64,000 bases of DNA from Asparagopsis taxiformis. Its lineage: Eukaryota; Rhodophyta; Florideophyceae; Bonnemaisoniales; Bonnemaisoniaceae. The notes under the pieces are model-generated. The model was not told the DNA's origin. It did not search any database and saw only the letters and a program-made list of their open reading frames with translations. The translations under genes and the position numbers were made by a program. Numbering within the stretch: the stretch's first letter is position 1; each line of letters opens with the position of its first letter. The stretch lies in the NCBI GenBank assembly GCA_030407315.1, contig JALQPE010002374.1, forward strand, positions 23,298 to 87,297. The letters are read 5' to 3'. Positions 1 to 11,280 of this stretch are shown here, in pieces.

Positions 1-1
1 T

Positions 2-688
2 TCCATTTTTGCCTCTGCCAATGGGCGTTACATCGTAAGATCCGCGTTGGACGGACTCGCATTGTCGTGCATCACGTTAGCTGCTCGCTATAAGCAAGGA
101 CGCGAACAGCGTAACATCCCCCGAGAGCGTCGCCGCACAGCGGATAGGGAGGTTGAGGCCGCACGCCTGGAGGCAGCAGAATTGCGAACCCGGGTTGGGG
201 AATTAGAAGGTGAGTTGGAGGACGCCAGGCGTCTACTGCAGCAAGCAGTTATTCCCGAAGAGGGTGGCGAGGAGGCAGTTCAGCCTGGTTACTCGCGTCG
301 TCGCGCTAGGTCTCTCGATGAGGGTCTTCCCGAACGTAACGTGCGTACTCGTCTTCATTCCCCCGTGGGTGCTGCGGATGCTAGTAATCCTTTACTTGCG
401 CGTCTTGATGCCCGGTTAGGGTCGCCTGAGTCGCCAGATGTTTCTCCGCCTCCCGCGTCCATCCCAGCAGTTGGGTTATCCGCCTCTGCGGTTGCGTCTT
501 CGCATGGCCCTGTGCCTGCCCGTCGTCGGGGTTCTAGTGCAGTTCCGCAACGCGGTTTGCGTCGTAATCCTACCTTCGCAAGGGTTGCACCCCGCCATCC
601 TCGTCCTTCGACGAATGTACGCGCTCCTGCCCCTACGGCACCGTCTGCCTCTCATCGGCCTCGGCCTTCTAGCCATTATCGTCGCTAA
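2..688 (+). CDS. Convergent extra ORF of G1, C-terminal part
   Basis: An open frame runs in from the window edge and stops at 688. It lies on the strand opposite to gag-pol, just beyond the pol stop, so the two genes converge. The only start-like codon seen is TTG at 47, and the frame is open to position 2, so the N-terminus lies off-window. The visible part has a charged alpha-helical, coiled-coil-like segment (roughly residues 25-70 counted from 47) and then a Ser/Pro/Arg-rich disordered tail ending in HYRR. No family is recognised. G2 has a longer ORF in the same place and orientation (19652-21880), which is the main reason to treat this as real. Confidence 0.5.
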   Translation, partial: SIFASANGRYIVRSALDGLALSCITLAARYKQGREQRNIPRERRRTADREVEAARLEAAELRTRVGELEGELEDARRLLQQAVIPEEGGEEAVQPGYSRRRARSLDEGLPERNVRTRLHSPVGAADASNPLLARLDARLGSPESPDVSPPPASIPAVGLSASAVASSHGPVPARRRGSSAVPQRGLRRNPTFARVAPRHPRPSTNVRAPAPTAPSASHRPRPSSHYRR

Positions 689-997
689 GGACTGGCAATT
701 GACTTTGGGAGAATAACCTCTAACGGTAGTTTGAACACGCTTTTGCGTTGCGCCATTGTTCATCAGGTAGTCCTGAGGCACCTCTGAGGTACATTAAAGA
801 TGCATCATCACGCTGACGTGCGGATTTGTTTGTTGAAACCCTTTTTTGGGTCAATTTTTTTCATTTCCTGAAATCTAAATTTCCACAGTGGCTCCGGTTG
901 GCGGTGATAAAGTGCGCCCTTTTTGGCTTGACCCTCCGAGGTTTGGTAGCTCCACCCAGTGGGTACCTTGTTAGGTTCTTATCCCTGTGGGGTTACT
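689..997. other. G1 spacer between the convergent ORF and pol stops
   Basis: This 309-bp stretch separates the stop of the plus-strand extra ORF from the stop of minus-strand pol. I see no further gene or repeat in it. Confidence 0.5.
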
Positions 998-2508
998 CTA
1001 CTTCTTCCCTCTCTTGGGTTTGCGCATGCGCGCTCGGCGTGGTTGCCTGTCACCTTCGCGGTGTTGTCTTCGACGGAAGTACCTTGGTGCCCATTCAGGG
1101 AGGACGTTCGCGCGTTGCGTCCATGTCGGCTTTCGGTAGCCATACCACTTCACCAGGAACCATTGTTCCCCGTTGTCGTCAGTGACGTAATCTAGGAGAT
1201 CATCGATGGGATATTCCTCCTCTGAGGTTGCGCGTTCGGCGTCGCTACTTCCCTCTGGGGTTTCCTTCGTCCCTTCAGGGAGAGCTACTCGTTCCGAGTT
1301 CGGCTGCGTGCCCTGTGGTGCTTCCTCTTGTTCCCCATTGGGGGTGGTTTCCAAAGACCTTACGGGGTTTGCCGTGGCTATCCTCTTCTTCGCGCTTGAG
1401 CGAGTGTGTCGACCCGGTTTGGGTTTTGCCAAATGGGCGGGTACTTGACTTGCTTGGTTCGCTATGCGAAGTTCGGCTCCCGATGGAGGGTTCACATCTC
1501 GTTGTGGAGTACTCGGCGTCTGTACGCGTGACCTGGATGGTTGTCCTCCTTTTGCAATTGTGCGGTTTGAACGTCTTCGGGCGGCTTCTGCAGCATCGAA
1601 ATTTGTCGTGTCTTGTCGCAACGTTCGCTTGTGCGATGTAAGAGCCCGGTCTGGGTTGACGTCTTGGTCTTGGTCTGCATTGGCAGAGTTGTCATGGCGT
1701 CTTTGTTGACTTCTTCGCAATTGTGTGCGATTGCGGTTGGTAGTTACCGGCTGGGTGGGTGAACGACTTGGGTCGTGTGCGTCGTTCCCAATTGTGGGTG
1801 AGTTACCGAAGGGTGAAAGACTACAAGGTTGATCCCGAGAGGGAGTTGCAAAATTTTTGCTTACGCGCACAGCGTCGGGGGCCCCCTCCTGAAGGGTGGT
1901 TTGTCCCAAACCACTACCTTCAGGTGTTATCCTAATTGTAGGTTGTCGTGGAGACGATGGTTGATCCCTGAAGGGGTATTCCTGATTAGGAGTTGGTGAA
2001 GGTGATTTGTTTGGCGCGTATTGTTGGCCGTCGCCCGGCGGCTGGCGTGGTTGTGTATTCGGCGCGAGGGCGTCTGCACCTGATGGTGACGCTTGTGCGT
2101 TAACGGACTGTGGCCTAGGTGGCAAGGTTGGTTCCTCGGTTGGTCGCGGAGCGAGTGTAACTCTATCGAGACTAACCTTTTCGGTGATACCATCGCGGTC
2201 GATGTAAACCGTTCGCCGTCCGGCACGGATAACCCTATAGGGACCTTGAGCTATTGGAGTTAGCTTGTTCCGTTCACGGACTTCTGGATTATCCAGATAA
2301 ACGTAATCATCGGTAGTGATGAGTCGTTTAGACTTCCGGATTGACCGGTCGAAGTTACGCCTGTAGCGTGCTTGCGCACTGTGAAGGCGTTTACCTGCCA
2401 TATAAATGGTATCCGTAATACGGCGTAAGAAGTCTTGCTTCGTGAACGCGTCTGGCGTTTCCCTCCTTTTCACCGAATGGTGTGTCGCATATGGCGGTGG
2501 AGGTCGGC
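998..2508 (-). pseudogene. G1 pol 3' part: integrase C-terminus, long disordered spacer, chromodomain
   Basis: This continues the G1 polyprotein after a frameshift. A 5-nt step stands where G2 has 3 nt, just after the Thr-Gly-Thr that follows the integrase core, near 2525. The first ~100 residues are the integrase C-terminal region, with the ARYRRNFD motif also found in G2. Then come about 300 residues rich in Ser, Pro, Thr, Gln and Arg with no recognisable fold. At the end is a chromodomain (YPIDDLLDY through FLVKWYGY to the aromatic-rich helix) and a basic tail. Chromodomains on integrase are known to target chromovirus insertion to marked chromatin. G2 has only a short spacer here, so the long one is specific to G1. 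Confidence 0.85.
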
Positions 2509-5500
2509 TTAGTATGAGGTCGAAGGGTGTAGTGTTCCCGTTGTGCGATGCACGTGCGTGTTGTACGCATAGGTTAACGCTGATGGGTAGACATCCCAGT
2601 CGTCCTGGTTATCATTGACGTAATTACGTAGCATGCTCAATAGAGTACGGTTATACCGTTCGACTTGCCCATTTGTCTGGGGATGGTAAGCCATCGTGAA
2701 GACGTTCTTCGTTCCTAACTGGAGGCAGACAGCCTGAAAGAACTTTGACGCAAATTGCGGACCGTTATCGGATAGCAATGTCCGTGGAGGACCATACTTA
2801 AACACCCAATGTGTACAAAAGGCTACTGCCACATGGTAAGCCGTAATGCTTCGCAGCGGAACCACCTGGGTTAGCTTGGTAAAGCGACACGAAATCACCA
2901 GTAGGTGCACGTTACCTTTCTTGGTACGAGGTAGCGGACCGAGGAGGTCAATTGCAACGTCATCCAATGGTGTGGTAGCTGGGAACAGCTGGAGGGTACT
3001 CGCATGTTTGCGCAACCGTAATCGGTTTCTTGCACACGCTGAACAGCGTTCAACCGTTCCGGTTATGTCCGCAGCCATTGCAGGCCAGTAGTAAGATAGG
3101 CGCATCGTGTCGTACATGCGATTCTGACCAGGATGTCCTGCTAGGATTCCGTGATGACACATCGTCAATAGACGTAGCCACAAGGCTTTGGGTACCACAA
3201 TCTGGGATGACCCGTCCAATTTGGACTTCCTACAAAGGACACCGTCTTCATCTTCGAAGAAGAGAGAGTCAGATTTCTGAGAGGCCAGGGCCTGTTGACA
3301 GAAGTCGTCTGTTCGTTGCTCTTCGAGCCACTCTTGGAGAGTTATCGGGCAGTAGTTTTCCGTTTGCGGATGAGTTGTCAAGACGGGTGTACCGTTGCGA
3401 TTAGGCGCCTCCTCGGCGTGATCTCTTGCTAGAGAAAGGTCGTAGAACCAAACATCAGTATCATCATCCAAGGATGTTTCACCTTGCGGTGCGTGCGTGG
3501 CCAACAGAGTTGGTATTTCATCGTCAATAGTGACGGGCGTCTCGCCGTTAGTTTCAACACGCGAAAGGGCGTCTGGTAGCTGGTGAACCCGACCGGGTCG
3601 GTAGACTATTTGATAGTCAAATTCCGCAAGTCGGAGGCGCCAACGGCATAGTCTCCCTGACGGGTCGTTGATATTCATGAGCCAACGCAGCGCGTTATGG
3701 TCCGTCCGGACTACAAACTTTGTTTGCTCCAAGTATGGACGTAAGATAGTGACAGCCCATACGACGGCTAGACATTCACGCTCCGTAGGGGAGTAACCTC
3801 TTTCAGGTTTAGTCAAGGTCCGCGACCAATAGCCAATTGGCTTGAGATCGTTCTCTTCCCCTTGCTGCTGAAGCAGAGCGCATCCTATTTGGTATGCGGA
3901 AGCGTCCGTGTCTACGGTGTAGGGGTGACCCAACTTGGGTAGAGCCAGTATCGGCGGCTTGGTCATGACCTCTTTGAGCGCGTTGAACGCGTGCTGTTGT
4001 TCCTCGGTAGGAGGTTCTTCCCCGAATTTAGGGAGGCTGTCTTTGGTCAGCATTTCGTTCAAGGGGTGCGCAATTGCGGCATACCCTTTGATGAATCGTC
4101 GAAAGACGCCACAGCTTCCGAGGAAGGATCGCATTTGCGTAGGCGTTTGCGGAAAGATCGCGTCAGCGATAGCCGAAGTGGCGTTCTGTGCAAAAGCTAG
4201 CTTTCCTGGCATCACGACATGTCCCAGGTAATCAACCTTCTTTTCGAAGAAATGACACTTTGTCAACTTCAGGGTGACACCTGCTTCCCGTAGGAGGGAG
4301 AGTACTTGGTCCACATGGTGGAGATGTTCGGCCTCGTCCCGAGAGAATACGATCACATCGTCTAAGTAAATCAGACAGGTCTGCCAGCGAACGCTGCTAA
4401 GAATAATGTCGATGGCACGCTGAAACGTTGCCGGAGCATTCTTTAAGCCAAAAGGCAAACGCTTGAAGCGATATGTCCCCAAGTGGGAGGTAAATGCCGT
4501 TTTGTCACGGTCGTCCTGTGCAACAGGGATCTGCCAATAGCCAGAATTACAATTCAATGTGGTGAATACTTGAGCATCTCCGAGGGAGTCAATGCAATCA
4601 TCCATTCGTGGAAGGGGGTACACATCATTGACAGTGATGTCGTTAAGACCCCTATAGTCGACGCAAAAGCGTAATTTACCATCCTTCTTCGGGACAAGAA
4701 CCACTGGGCTAGCCCATTCGGAGGTCGACGGTTCAATCACTCCTTTTTCCAGCATGCTGGTTATTTCCTTACGGGCAATCTCTCGGCGAGCGGGTCCCAT
4801 CCGGTAGGGTTGTTGCCGTCTAGGCTTGCTCCCTTCGACTATGTCGATTCGGTGTTCCGTAGCGCGGATGTCCCCTAGGGATCCATCCCACATAGACTCG
4901 TGTCTAGATAGCATGTTAAGGATGCGTTCCCTCAACGGGATTTGACCAAGGTGGTCCAGAGAGACTTCTTGCTTCCAGCTTGATGGTTGGGTGGCCTCGG
5001 CCTCTTGCTCCTGATGGAGAGTAGTCACCATAGTGGAGGCCTCTTGGGAGGAAGGGGTAGAAAGGCTGAGAGCCATGGGGCGCATTGGCCGTTCGGGTGC
5101 CCGGAGGGCATAGCCTATAATTTTCCCTTTAGGGAGGTACTTGTCGGATGTACCGAAGTTAGTTAAAATAGTCAGGAATTCCTGTCGCGGGATGACTTCC
5201 GCAACCCCATTCGGGATAGAGACACGATGTCGGTGAAGGATTCGATCTCTCGGAGAGAGTATACTCAAGCCGCCACCGGGGCATACAACAGTAGTTGTTA
5301 CTTGACTCCGCGGAGGAACATTCACACTTTGTGACAATCGAATGCCATGAGGCTGGCGGTCTAAGTTAATCCCATTAGAGGGTCGTGAAGCATCCACGTA
5401 ACACGAAAGGGTGGGGGATGTTTTACGCGTAGGCGACATCACTAGGATAGCTATTGACCCGCCGTCGTGAATATCAATTCGTTGGGCCCGGCACCTAATT

Positions 5501-6018
5501 GCGTCTACGTGGGTATTCATTGCCCCAGTTCCCAAGATGAGGGGTACGGCCAACTTAGGCGCGACGAAGAATTCTTCCTCAAAGGACTTGTGGCCTAACT
5601 GTAATGACAGTACTATCTTGCCTTTTATCCGAAGAGGATTGCCGTTAGCATCGGCCAGTTGCGGAACTTTCCCCGTAGAGACTTGAAATTGTTCCCAGTT
5701 GCTTGGTAAGCTCCTTTCATGGATGACCGATGGTCCGGACCCGGTGTCCATTACCATACGCATAGGCGTGAGAATTGACGGATCGAGTCCGATGGAACCC
5801 ATTACTACGTAGTGGGCGGCCTTAAGCAGGCATGAGGCTTTCGGCCTTGAGGTTCGAGTCCCTGTGGAGGAACCCGAAGGGGTTGGTGTCTGGGAAAGAC
5901 TTTGGTCCCTAGAGGGAGTTGCAGCCTTTTCCTGCGGAGGTGGTTGTGGTGAGATGTCCACCGAGTAGCGTAATCTCTCCACCTCCTGACGGGAGTGCGA
6001 CACCTCACTCCCCGTCAT
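2509..6018 (-). pseudogene. pol: G1 pol: protease, reverse transcriptase, RNase H, integrase
   Basis: A 1169-residue frame in Ty3/Gypsy order. The aspartic protease has MDTGSG near residue 90. Reverse transcriptase has the YLDD box (LIYLDDVIVFS) near residue 560. RNase H carries TDAS, TERE and RTDH motifs. Integrase has an HHCC zinc finger (HHGILAGH to CSAC) and the DDE core (DLLG, SDNG, NGQVERYN). The frame breaks after the integrase core near 2525, so the chromodomain is out of frame. An ATG at 6018 overlaps the gag TAA (TAATG), but a -1 frameshift signal also sits there, so the product is probably made as Gag-Pol. All catalytic residues seen are intact; the frameshift alone would prevent a full-length protein. 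Confidence 0.93.
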
Positions 6019-6027
6019 TAGTTTTCC
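5987..6027 (-). promoter_or_regulatory. G1 gag-pol -1 ribosomal frameshift signal
   Basis: On the minus strand the gag frame reads G GAA AAC immediately before the gag TAA (heptamer at 6021-6027). After a 3-nt spacer comes a hairpin whose arms lie at 6006-6017 and 5987-5997: 11 base pairs with one bulged G and an 8-nt loop. Pol is in the -1 frame, as this signal would produce. This is the classic heptamer, spacer and stem layout. Confidence 0.75.
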
Positions 6028-7956
6028 GACGACGTGTCGGAGTCGTCGGAGGTTTCCAAGGCGTCTGCAACGTCTTGAGCCGTTACGGAAGATCCGTTAC
6101 GTTCTAAAACGTCTCGCCTCAGAGAGCCCGATTTGGGATGATTTTCGTCATCGGCGAACGCAACCATGCGTGTTGGAGGGTTTGACCGTTGGAGAACGGC
6201 TTTAGGGTAATCCCTTTTCCGGTTGAACCGGTCGGACTGGCGCTGTTGGCGGCGCATAACCTGTTCCGGTTCTTGCTGATAGGCGTAGTTCGCAAAGGCG
6301 AAGTAAGTTCCCACAGAGGGCGGTAAATAAGGACAAGTATATAACACGTGCCCTGGTTGGCGAAAGCCAGAGCATCTCCAAGTGACAGCCCCTTCGGGGA
6401 TCATACTCTCAGCGAGTTTAAGATGTTCTCCCGCTAGGGTAGGGGCCTGCATTGGCGCGCCCATTGGGTTCCTGGTAGGGGAAGGTAAGGTCGGCGGCGG
6501 GGTCCGTGGAATCACAGCCGGTTCTCCGGGTACGGTAGCGAGCAACGCTTTGCGTTTACGATCCGCGGTTTCCCGAGTAGGGTAGGCCTTAGGTTTCGCG
6601 GGTAGCGATGCTCGTAAAGAGTCTCCGAGTCCTTTAGCAAGGTTGCGGACAGCAAGAAAATCTTCTCCGCCACTGCGGCCTATAGTCACCTTGACGGTGT
6701 GTTTAACCTCTGGGCGTAGGCCCTTGAGGTAGTAGTTGACCAAGTCTCTTTCCGAGAAGACGTTCGCACACAGGAGAGCAGCGTCCTGCAGTCTGTCTGT
6801 GTATGCAGCTTCATCTTCATCTGGCCCTTGCCGTATACGCGTTACCGCGTCATAAGCGTCCGCTAGGACATTGTCCGTCGCGTAGCGAGCCAGAAGGGCG
6901 TTAACGGCTTGAGGCCAAGTGATCTGCTGATGCAGATGGTTCAACCATCAAGTTGAGAAGCTTGCGCTTTCGCGCCTCAGCGGCGATAACCCGTTGAGGT
7001 TCTCCTTCCAGGAAATACTTGAGTAACTTGGTAGCTTCTCCCTCCGAGACTCCGCATGAATCACATGCATCTTGAAATTCCGCGAGGAACCGGAGGATAT
7101 AGATGGGTTCCGCACCATCGAACGGCGTGAATGACGCGTTGAAATTACGGATCTTCTCCGTAAGCTTATACAAGCTTCTTGATTTACCCATTGGGGTATC
7201 AGTCGTTAGGGACTTGTTCTTGAGTCGGTAGTACCGATAGGAGACCACTAGGTCGAATGCGGGTTCGCGGGCCTTCAAAGGCACTAAGCCTTCCTCAAGA
7301 GGTCCCTCTTCATCGTCCCACGAGGAATTTTCCGGTGCAGATCCGGTGGCACGAGTGTGTTGTCTCGTGCGAGAGATGTTCCTTGTCTGGGATAGCGACT
7401 CAGCGAGGGCGTCGACACGGTCCGACAGGTGTCGGGTCGCTTCTGCGACTTGATCCAATCGGGGATCTTCTTCTTCCTCCCTACTGGATGTAGGGTCAGG
7501 GGAATCAGCCGATCGGATGCGGCGAGCAGGAAACTCCTGTTGTCCTAATGGACTGGCATTAAAGCCGTGAATCGAAAGCTCCTCCAGACGAGTTTCCAAA
7601 AGGGATACGCGTTTAGCGAATTCGGCTTTGACCTGATTCCAGGTTTCCGCTAGGAACTCGGCGTCCCGATCTTGGGTGGCTTCTCGGCTGGCGGCCATCA
7701 GCTTTGGCTCGACCAGAAAAATGACGGTTTCGACCGTAGCGTCTACGATTTCCGCCCTGCGGTCTTGAACAGTCTTCTCGACGACGGTGCTGAATTCAGC
7801 CTTGAACTCTTCCAACCGTTCGTTGAAGATTCGGTCGGCTCGGTCTTGCAGGGTGTTAATCACCACGCCCTCTTCGGCGATCAGATCCGAATCGGATAAG
7901 TCGCTGGCAGGCGCTATGTCCTCACTAGAGGGTCCCGCTGTAGGGTTACGAGGCAT
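6018..7956 (-). pseudogene. gag: G1 gag (N-terminal coiled coil, capsid, nucleocapsid), frameshifted
   Basis: The ATG at 7956 opens a 351-residue frame with a charged alpha-helical N-terminal half, an acidic linker, and the first half of a capsid domain (VVSYRYYRL to FLAEFQDACD). It runs out of frame near 6901-6990. The capsid then continues in another frame (TWPQAVNALLARY onward) to a TAA at 6018. Comparison with G2, whose capsid is continuous here, shows a small indel. The nucleocapsid knuckle reads C-x2-F-x4-H-x4-C, so the second cysteine is replaced by phenylalanine. In G1 the N-terminal region and capsid share one frame, unlike in G2 and G3. Confidence 0.88.
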
Positions 7957-8014
7957 CGTGAAGATGATTGTGAAGGAAAATTTCTCTCAAAGAGACTTAC
8001 CCAAGGGTACAAGG

Positions 8015-8032
8015 TTCTAGGTCGAGAGACCA
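8015..8032 (-). other. G1 primer binding site
   Basis: Minus-strand TGGTCTCTCGACCTAGAA begins 1 nt inside the 5' LTR. It starts with TGG, the complement of a tRNA CCA end. The same 18 nt occur in G0 and G2, and nearly the same in G3, so these families share a primer tRNA whose identity I cannot fix. Confidence 0.85.
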
Positions 8033-8033
8033 A

Positions 8034-8715
8034 TGTAGCAGGTAGAAAATCCGCTAGAGCGGCAAACCACCCGACAGGTGTCCCGAGCCTCGGTAGAGGA
8101 AGCGGTAGAGCAGATGAACCTTATAGGTACCCGGCGGGTAGTCTCGTAAGAGAGAAGGTATCGCTACCCGGAGGGGGTTGTGCGATTATAGCGCTCACGG
8201 GAGGTGCGTATTAATAGAGCAAAGTGACGTAATCCGTCGAGCTGTTGGCTAACCCTAAGGTTTTCCCGGAGAGGGGTTGAACAATAGGTATGCGAACACT
8301 GTTCCAGTGAGTCGTAATTCCACGTGAGTTTACGTTACTCTAGAAACCGTACCTACTGGCTATTCCAGTGGCCGTTTTATACTAAGTCTACTGTAAGCTA
8401 GGGTTAGTGGTTAGGAATAAATATCCAGTTATTGACCAACCAGAGCCCAGTTAACGGCACTCGCCTACCCGCGAGGTCATTGCCAATAGGCTTACATTGT
8501 AATGTATGGCTGATCAGCCTAAGTTAAAATTTGCTCCTTGTGGGTCTTGGCCGGGGCCGATAGGCCCGAGTGGGGTTATTTGTCAGCCTTAGCTCGTCCC
8601 AAGTATAGGAAACACGCCAGTTGGCTGGTGCCTTCTGATTGGCACATCCTTTAAGTGGGCACCCAATAGGGAGGCGACACGGCTCGATCAGCGAGGACCG
8701 CCAGGCGGTACGACA
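8034..8715 (-). repeat. G1 5' LTR
   Basis: A 682-bp LTR bounded by TG and CA: on the minus strand it starts TGTCGTACC and ends at the primer binding site. Its limits are confirmed by a diverged plus-strand copy at 51705-52356 that starts TGTCATACC. Apart from shadow ORFs it has no coding content. Confidence 0.88.
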
Positions 8716-9077
8716 GTTAATCCACGTGATTGGCCCTTGATAGCGCGGTCCACCGCAGCTCGTACTTCAGCCTGGAGCATGCATTGGAACGTAGGGTCGT
8801 CCACTACTTGTCGAACCAAGCTCGGAAGCGTTGCGGACGGCGTAGCGTGCACGTCGGAAACGCGGAACTCGGCCTCGCGCTTCGTTGCGGCGCCATCGTC
8901 GGACGTTTGCACGTCTTCATCGATGCTCGCGAGCGCTTGCGTCGGTAACGGCGGCCAGGGGGAAGCAGTAGGGTCAGGGATATGCGAAGCGACCAGCGCG
9001 TCGACTGCGTGCGTTTGCGATGCGACTGGCGGCGGTTCGGTCGGCGCGTTCGATCGCTCGGGCGCGGATGGATTCAT
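8716..9077 (-). pseudogene. gag: G0 gag N-terminal fragment
   Basis: The ATG at 9077 opens about 120 residues: a Pro/Ala-rich start, an acidic middle, and a short helical segment (LPSLVRQVVDDPTFQCML to AVDRAIKG). It is cut by the G1 LTR at 8715, and the last few residues of the open frame come from that LTR. Placement downstream of a primer binding site and LTR marks it as the start of gag. Sequence similarity to the other gag proteins here is too weak to stand alone. Confidence 0.6.
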
Positions 9078-9634
9078 CGGCGCGGTTGCGTTCGATCGCC
9101 GCCTAGGTAAAAGGGAAAAAGGGATGATGGGGAAGGAGAAAGGGTAATTCGGCGCGCGTCAAAATCTCGCGTCGGCGCGTCGAAAAATTGGCGAGTAAAA
9201 AGGGAAGCGCTTCCCCAAAATTGTCTGCGTATCGGGCGCGCGTAGTAAGGGTAAGGGGGACGAGCTCGCTCACAGGAGGGCTTCTTCCTCGCTCGGAACG
9301 CGCAAAGACGGGTCTCGATCGTCCGCGAACCCAATATTTTCGGCACCGCCGAACCTGCGTTAGGGTTGCGAATTAGCGCGCGCACGCGCTGCGTCTCCGA
9401 TCGCGTCGTTCCGCGTTGCGAACCGTCGTAGTAGAGATAGGGTAGTTATACAAACCAGAGAGGCTATAGCACCGCTTCCGGGATAGCGATACGCGCGCAC
9501 GCGTCAATCGCCCTCGCTGTCGCGCACGACGAACGGAGAAGGGGAAAATTGGAGTAAGCGATAGGTTTTGGCGTCCCGTGTTTCCCCAAGCGGAGTTTCT
9601 GTGCTTCGCTGAGTTCGCACGTCGGTTCGCGCAA

Positions 9635-9652
9635 TTCTAGGTCGAGAGACCA
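9635..9652 (-). other. G0 primer binding site
   Basis: Identical to the 18-nt site of G1 and G2, with a 2-nt gap before the LTR edge at 9655. Confidence 0.8.
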
Positions 9653-9654
9653 GT

Positions 9655-9915
9655 TGTAGGACCAGCCGGGGTGGCGATCGCTAAGGGAGTTCTAGAATTG
9701 CAGCCGTATCAGGGCGAGGTGAACCGTAACGCGCTGTTTGAACTTACGTTTCGCGCGTCGCTCGGTCGCGCTGGCGATCGGGTGGTACGACGGCGGAACG
9801 CGTAGGGAACGATCGCAACACGGGATTCGCGGGCCGGCGCAAGCCGTGATCTCAGGGTGAGATCACCGAGTAAACTCGAGCACAACGCGATCCACACAGG
9901 GGTCGTAAATCCCTG
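9655..9915 (-). repeat. G0 5' LTR, first part (continues at 23142)
   Basis: The LTR starts TGTAGG on the plus strand next to the primer binding site and is interrupted by G2 at 9915/9916. The duplicated target CCCTG (9911-9915 and 23137-23141) flanks G2. Without G2 the LTR would run directly on into 23142. Confidence 0.7.
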
Positions 9916-10575
9916 TGTAGTATACGTGGCAATTCCGAAATGCAAATATTTACGTTTTTCCGCGGAATTCGAATTTCGGCGGATACGACCGGCGACAGCA
10001 ATGAACGAACATTGCTGGCGCATGCGCGCGCGCAACCTGCACACGTGTGCAACGAACGTATTGGCAACGGCCAGCGGACCAACGGGTCCCTACGTGTGAC
10101 CCACAAGGTCCTTTCCCATTCGGGGACGTTACGAGCAGTGTTTACACTGTAAAGCGATGCCATCGTGGCCATATAGGTATTGGCATCGTGCCGGGAGGGA
10201 AAGGGGACAAGACAACGATCGAGCAACGGCTCTAGTCTACGACTGACTTCTACGTTTTACGTTTACGTTTTGCCTAGCGAGGCTTCGTCTCCGTCGAGCT
10301 GCGTACTCCCTACCCATCGCCGCACGTAAGGCTGATTGCGTGTAGTGCCTCCGGGCTTGGTTGAGAGCGCCTCCGGTGACGTACCACCTCGTTTGCTAAC
10401 GTAATCCTCGCGTGGATTGTTGCGTCGTGACGCTCGTGTCTACTCGCTAACCTATCTCTACCGTTCTACCTAACATACAGTCAAAACACCAGCGGGTGGA
10501 CTGCTCGTTTCGTTTCGTAAGGACAGCGTGTCCGTGGCTCGTACCAGCTACTTCTAGAACTAACGTTGTTCCACA
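9916..10575 (+). repeat. G2 5' LTR
   Basis: 660 bp from TGTAGTATACG to TTCCACA. It contains an 8-bp inverted repeat (CGATGCCA and TGGCATCG) within about 10155-10190. It matches the 3' LTR at 22478-23136 and the split LTR of G3. Confidence 0.96.
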
Positions 10576-10576
10576 C

Positions 10577-10594
10577 TGGTCTCTCGACCTAGAA
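10577..10594 (+). other. G2 primer binding site
   Basis: TGGTCTCTCGACCTAGAA begins 1 nt after the LTR and is identical to the sites of G0 and G1. Confidence 0.88.
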
Positions 10595-10674
10595 GTTGCT
10601 ACGAGCATAACGACAACCAACGAGGTTGAGCTCTTTTACGTTAACGAAAAGCTACGTGCTACAGACGACGGTCT

Positions 10675-11280
10675 ATGAATTACGCTGTGTCGAATTCCAG
10701 CGCGTCGCCCAGGCAACCGTTGCCAACGTCAGCGGACGCCGAAGCCGACGTGGCCTTGTCAGCAGAAGCGATCTTCGCGACTGATCGATCTATCCCGCCG
10801 GATATCGAGGCGATCGGCCAGCTACCACGTACGGTAAGCCCGTTTGAGTCCGTGAGTATGGACCCCGCAACGCGCGGTCAGCTCAACGAAGGGAACGTGA
10901 CTCCCACGGCACTACGTGTAGTGTACGAAGACCTTCGTGGTCACATCGAAAGGGCGAGCGACGCGGCCGTCGACGAAGCCGTAAGGCAGAGACTCGGAGT
11001 CTCAGAGCGCGAAGCTCGTGCGTTACGTGAACGCTCAGCGACCCTCGAACGGGAAAACGAAGATTTACGAAACCGCCTCTCCGCCGTGGAGGGAAGACTC
11101 GACTCGTTTGTCGTAGTATTCAACGAAATCGTCGCCGGACGTTCCGCTCCGCCGAGCGGAAGCGATCCGAACTACGAAGGCTCGCGCGCCTATAACTCGC
11201 AATCCTCCCCGGCCGTTCCGGGAGGATACCCACCCACACTCGGTCCGACGACCCCGACAACGTACGGAAGGGGGCGACAG
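10675..11280 (+). CDS. G2 ORF1: N-terminal Gag segment, coiled coil
   Basis: The ATG at 10675 opens a frame of about 200 meaningful residues: a low-complexity start, then a strong coiled coil (roughly residues 75-160, RQRLGVSEREAR to LSAVEGRLDSF), then a Pro/Gly/Ser-rich tail. The frame stays open to 11622, but beyond about 11280 it is overlapped by the capsid frame, and differences from G3 there change amino acids in this frame and not in the other. In G1 the same N-terminal type of region is fused in frame to capsid. It therefore seems to be the front of Gag, joined by a -1 shift near the run of five G at 11270-11274 or by another route. Confidence 0.75.

Larger units (their letters stand above)
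1..8715 (-). mobile_element. G1: Ty3/Gypsy chromovirus, minus strand, 3' LTR outside window
   Basis: Reading leftward from the 5' LTR (8034-8715) come the primer binding site, gag, pol with a C-terminal chromodomain, and a convergent extra ORF at the window edge. The 3' LTR lies beyond position 1. The element is inserted in the gag region of another Gypsy element, G0; the 5 bp just outside the LTR are gttaa (8716-8720), whose partner copy is off-window. Two frameshifts (in the gag capsid near 6944-6990 and in integrase near 2525) make this copy defective. A diverged LTR of the same family is at 51705-52356, so the family is multicopy. Confidence 0.93.
8716..9915 (-). mobile_element. G0: 5' part of another Gypsy element (gag start, leader, LTR part)
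   Basis: Reading leftward are part of an LTR (9655-9915), a primer binding site identical to that of G1 (9635-9652), a leader of about 560 bp with no gene seen, and the start of gag. G1 has inserted into gag at 8715/8716, and G2 has inserted into the LTR at 9915. The rest of the LTR resumes at 23142 after G2. The remainder of G0 is off-window to the left. Confidence 0.8.

Noticed and set aside
438..2618. Many plus-strand ORFs opposite G1 pol
   Set aside because: Shadows of the minus-strand coding frame; no starts, domains or counterparts in G2.
5835..5870. ggttcgagtccc as a tRNA T arm
   Set aside because: It lies within the G1 pol frame and has no surrounding cloverleaf.
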